This document shows positions 60,971 through 64,000 of a stretch of DNA of 64,000 nt, in pieces. A model generated the notes under the pieces. That model did no database searches, was not told the DNA's origin, and saw only the letters and a list, made by a program, of their open reading frames with translations. Location: contig NZ_JBHTJW010000002.1 in the NCBI RefSeq assembly GCF_042676145.1, positions 1 to 64,000 of the forward strand, written 5' to 3'. Position 1 is the stretch's first letter, and each line of letters starts with the position of its first letter. This stretch comes from Methylophilus glucosoxydans (GTDB lineage Bacteria; Pseudomonadota; Gammaproteobacteria; Burkholderiales; Methylophilaceae). Position numbers and translations under genes: made by a program.

Positions 60971-61774
60971 TTAATGTGCAAAGAAAACCAGCACCAGAAT
61001 GCCAAACACGATACGGTACCAGGCAAACACGGCAAACGAATGCTGGGCGACAAATCGGATCAGGGCGCGAATCACCACCAAGGCTGACAAAAATGAGACC
61101 ACAAAACCGATCAAAAAGATCAATGCATCGTCCACAGACAGTAAGTCACGGGCTTGATAGAGGTCGAGCCCGGTGGCTGCGAACATGATGGGCAAGGCTA
61201 AAAAGAATGAAAACTCAGTCGCGGTCTGACGGCTTAGGCCAAAAAACATGCCGCCCAGAATGGTCGCGCCTGAACGTGACATGCCCGGAAACAATGCCAG
61301 CGATTGCGCAAAGCCAATCTGCAAGGCTTGCTTGGCTGAAATCTGGTCAATATCACGCGTATTACCTGCTGGCACAAATTTTTCAATCAGCAAAATTAAT
61401 ACCCCCCCCACGACCAGTGCGATGCCAACGGTGAAGGAGGAAAATAAATATTCTTTAATTTGGTGATGAAATGCCAGGCCAATCAAGGCGGCAGGTAAAA
61501 AAGCAATGATGAGGTTGCGCACAAAGTGCTGGGCGTTGGTATCCGTTTGAATGCGCTGTACGGTATGCCAGAGCCGTTGCCGGTATTCGACACAGACCGC
61601 CAGAATCGCGCCCAGCTGAATGATGATCTCAAACACATCACGTTTATCTTTAGAGAGAAAGTCCAGCCACTCCCCGGTAATGATCAGATGCCCTGTACTA
61701 CTCACAGGAATAAACTCGGTCGCGCCTTCGACCAGGCCCATGATCACGGCCTTCAGCATCAAATAGATATCCAT
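60971..61774 (-). CDS. uppP: Undecaprenyl-diphosphate phosphatase
   Basis: Integral membrane enzyme of 267 residues that recycles the lipid carrier of cell-wall synthesis (BacA). The two signature motifs are VEGATEFIPVSSTGHLI near residue 15 and PGMSRSGATILGG near residue 160, which hold the catalytic Glu, His, Ser and Arg. Eight membrane helices. Nineteen bases before the AsmA gene in the same direction. Confidence 0.96.
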   Translation of the reverse strand: MDIYLMLKAVIMGLVEGATEFIPVSSTGHLIITGEWLDFLSKDKRDVFEIIIQLGAILAVCVEYRQRLWHTVQRIQTDTNAQHFVRNLIIAFLPAALIGLAFHHQIKEYLFSSFTVGIALVVGGVLILLIEKFVPAGNTRDIDQISAKQALQIGFAQSLALFPGMSRSGATILGGMFFGLSRQTATEFSFFLALPIMFAATGLDLYQARDLLSVDDALIFLIGFVVSFLSALVVIRALIRFVAQHSFAVFAWYRIVFGILVLVFFAH

Positions 61775-61921
61775 GCAGTTATTCTAACAGACAGTTTTGC
61801 AGACTTGCCGTGGCCATAGAAATTTCACGATTGAAAATACATGGGAGCACGTTGCTTACGCCTGGCAAATGTCCGTGATACGCATCATGACCAATGTCTG
61901 CCTACATACTAAGCCATTAAT

Positions 61922-61951
61922 AAAAAAGCGCCTTGATCCCTCAAGGCGCTT
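61922..61951 (-). terminator. Terminator after katG
   Basis: AAGCGCCTTGA-TCCC-TCAAGGCGCTT stem with a T run on the minus strand. Confidence 0.88.
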
Positions 61952-61982
61952 GGCATGACGACAGAGTCACAGAAATTTTTAA

Positions 61983-64000
61983 TTATTTAAGATCAAAACG
62001 ATCCGCATGCATGACCTTGGTCCAGGCGGCGACAAAGTCGTGCACAAACTTCTGCTTGGCATCATCTTGTGCATACACCTCGGCATAAGAACGCAGGATG
62101 GAGTTGGAGCCAAACACCAGATCCACACGGGTAGCCGTCCATTTAACTGCACCTGTGTCACGCTCACGGACTTCATACAGGTTGTTGCCAGCAGGCACCC
62201 AGGTGTAGCGCATATCGGTCAGGTTGACAAAAAAGTCATTGCTGAGCACACCGGGCTGATCGGTAAATACACCGTGCTTGCTACCACCGTGGTTGGTATC
62301 CAGCACACGCATCCCACCCACAAGGACGGTCATTTCTGGTGCAGTCAGACCCATCAGCTGGGTACGGTCCAGCAGCATTTCTTCTGCCGAGGGCACGTAG
62401 TCGGCCTTGAGCCAGTTGCGGTAACCATCATGCACAGGTTCCAGCACCTCAAAAGACTCAATGTCTGTCTGCTCTGCCGTCGCATCACCACGGCCTGCAA
62501 CAAACGGTACTGTGATGTTCACTCCGGCGGCTTGGGCGGCTTGCTCAACGGCAGCAGAACCACCGAGGACAATCAGGTCAGCGATGCTGACAGGTTTGCC
62601 AAAGCCCTGCTGTATGCCTTCGAGCACGGTCAGCACTTTTTGCAGTCTGACGGGCTCGTTGCCTACCCAGTCTTTTTGTGGCGCCAGACGAATACGTGCA
62701 CCATTTGCGCCCCCGCGGTAGTCTGAGGCACGGAAAGTACGTGCGCTATCCCAAGCGGTCGCGACCAGTTCTGCGGTGCTTAAGCCGCTCGCCAGAATGT
62801 GTGCTTTGAGTGCAGCAATGTCTGTCTCGCTGATGGCTGAACCTGCAGGCACCGGATCTTGCCATATCAGATCCTCTTGCGGCACATCCGGGCCGATGTA
62901 ACGGGCTTTGGGACCCATGTCACGGTGTGTCAGCTTGAACCAGGCACGGGCAAACACTTCAGAGAAATACGCCTGGTCGTCACGGAATCGCTCCGAGATT
63001 TTGCGGTAAATCGGGTCCTTGATCATGGCCATATCCGCATCTGTCATGATGGGGTTATAACGGATGCTAGGATCCTCGACATCGACTGGCTTGTCTTCTT
63101 CCTTGATGTTCACGGGCTCCCATTGCCATGCACCGGCCGGGCTCTTTTTAAGTTCCCAGTCATGGTTAAACAGCATGGCAAAGTAACCGTTATCCCATTG
63201 GGTCGGGTGTGTGGTCCAGGCACCTTCAATGCCGCTGGTCACCGTATCCCGGCCCACCCCGCGTCTGGTGTGGTTGTTCCAACCCATCCCTTGCTCATGT
63301 ACGTCGGCGGCTTCCGGGTCGACACCAAGGTTGCTGGCCTGGCCGTTACCGTGTGCTTTGCCCACTGTGTGGCCGCCTGCCGTCAGCGCAACCGTTTCCT
63401 CGTCATTCATCGCCATGCGGGCAAAGGTAACGCGGATATCCTGCGCGGTTTTCAGCGGATCAGGGTTGCCATCCACGCCTTCCGGGTTCACATAAATCAG
63501 GCCCATCATCACGGCAGCCAGCGGGTTTTCGAGGTCACGCTGACCAGAATAGCGGCTACCTTCGCTACCGGTTTTTGCCAGCCACTCTTTTTCATTGCCC
63601 CAATAGATATCTTTTTCCGGGTGCCAGATATCCTCACGGCCAAAAGCAAATCCGAAAGTCTTGAGGCCCATGGACTCATAAGCAATCGTGCCCGCAAGTA
63701 CAATCAGGTCCGCCCAGGAGATCTTGTTGCCATATTTTTTCTTGATCGGCCACAGCAGGCGGCGCGCTTTATCTAGGTTGACGTTATCAGGCCAGCTGTT
63801 GAGTGGTGCAAAGCGCTGGTTACCTGTACCTGCGCCACCACGGCCATCTGCTACGCGATAAGTCCCGGCGGCGTGCCAGGCCATGCGAATCATCAAGCCA
63901 CCATAATGACCCCAATCTGCAGGCCACCATGCCTGGCTGTCCGTCATCAAGGCATGCATGTCCTTTTTAAGCGCATCTACATCCAGCGTGGATACTTCCT
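61983..64000 (-). CDS. katG: Catalase-peroxidase (5' end outside window)
   Basis: Bifunctional heme peroxidase that removes hydrogen peroxide. About 672 residues are seen, missing roughly the first 50-60, because the frame stays open through the right edge (LDVDALKKDMHALMTDSQ upstream of the first in-window Met). Distal site RMAWHAAGTYR gives the conserved Arg, Trp and His; YVNPEGVDG holds the Tyr and FARMAMNDEETVAL the Met of the Met-Tyr-Trp adduct; GGHTVGKAHGNG has the proximal His. The C-terminal half repeats the fold without heme. Ends in DRFDLK. Probably controlled by OxyR, but its promoter is outside. Confidence 0.97.
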   Translation of the reverse strand, partial: EVSTLDVDALKKDMHALMTDSQAWWPADWGHYGGLMIRMAWHAAGTYRVADGRGGAGTGNQRFAPLNSWPDNVNLDKARRLLWPIKKKYGNKISWADLIVLAGTIAYESMGLKTFGFAFGREDIWHPEKDIYWGNEKEWLAKTGSEGSRYSGQRDLENPLAAVMMGLIYVNPEGVDGNPDPLKTAQDIRVTFARMAMNDEETVALTAGGHTVGKAHGNGQASNLGVDPEAADVHEQGMGWNNHTRRGVGRDTVTSGIEGAWTTHPTQWDNGYFAMLFNHDWELKKSPAGAWQWEPVNIKEEDKPVDVEDPSIRYNPIMTDADMAMIKDPIYRKISERFRDDQAYFSEVFARAWFKLTHRDMGPKARYIGPDVPQEDLIWQDPVPAGSAISETDIAALKAHILASGLSTAELVATAWDSARTFRASDYRGGANGARIRLAPQKDWVGNEPVRLQKVLTVLEGIQQGFGKPVSIADLIVLGGSAAVEQAAQAAGVNITVPFVAGRGDATAEQTDIESFEVLEPVHDGYRNWLKADYVPSAEEMLLDRTQLMGLTAPEMTVLVGGMRVLDTNHGGSKHGVFTDQPGVLSNDFFVNLTDMRYTWVPAGNNLYEVRERDTGAVKWTATRVDLVFGSNSILRSYAEVYAQDDAKQKFVHDFVAAWTKVMHADRFDLK

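Overview
The window looks like a chromosomal segment of a betaproteobacterium, most likely a methylotroph of the Methylophilaceae. This is inferred from protein character, the MFS/ssb-uvrA and glnA-ntrBC neighbourhoods, and a large organosulfur locus; no 16S sequence is present to prove it. The left edge lies in the leader of an rRNA operon transcribed leftward off the window: two tandem minus-strand promoters with GC-rich discriminators and a boxA-like element are visible, but the 16S gene itself is outside.

Region 2.3-24.0 kb is a sulfone/sulfonate-sulfur locus. A leftward eight-gene operon encodes an FMN reductase (MsuE/SfnF-like), dimethylsulfone monooxygenase SfnG, a degenerate AMP-ligase-like protein and a complete Liv-type ABC importer (livG, livH, livM, livK, livF). 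Divergent from it is sfnB. A second leftward operon holds an SsuD-like FMNH2-dependent monooxygenase, a DszC/SfnC-like flavoprotein, an amidohydrolase-fold protein without the usual metal ligands, and ribB. Divergent from that is an SfnR-like sigma-54 activator with no sensory domain, whose last codons overlap ribA. Correctly spaced -24/-12 promoters precede these four units and a porin gene at 2.46 kb. A recurring palindrome, TGCTG-N6-CAGCA, sits between both divergent promoter pairs and is the probable activator site. The two riboflavin genes suggest flavin supply is tied to the flavin-dependent oxygenases. Inserted between the two halves is a Fur-boxed fecI-fecR-TonB receptor set for ferric siderophore uptake.

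Region 24.0-30.7 kb has a secreted unknown protein, a membrane-anchored EAL phosphodiesterase preceded by a c-di-GMP-I riboswitch and a coupled 69-codon ORF (a likely feedback loop), and a periplasmic three-subunit molybdenum hydroxylase (2Fe-2S subunit, Tat-exported Mo subunit, tri-heme cytochrome c).

Region 31.4-41.9 kb is a visibly AT-richer five-gene rightward operon: a giant DUF4132 protein, a MoxR-type AAA ATPase, a DUF5682 protein, a VWA protein with an intact MIDAS and a SWIM zinc-finger protein. It corresponds to the poorly understood yehI-yehL-yehM-yehP-yehQ set of E. coli and is the best candidate for an undescribed system. An identical 18-bp terminator hairpin occurs on each side of it (30,939 and 42,072), and the right-hand copy terminates ssb.

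Region 42-64 kb is mostly housekeeping: ssb, a YajR-like MFS transporter, uvrA, a rhodanese-aroE-mtgA group, nitrogen control (glnA with two NtrC sites and a sigma-54 promoter, then glnL and glnG), a DUF6445 protein, a major porin, a small degenerate GGDEF-like protein, mutY, an AsmA-family protein, uppP and the 3' part of katG, which runs off the right edge. No tRNA, CRISPR array, insertion sequence or prophage gene was seen.
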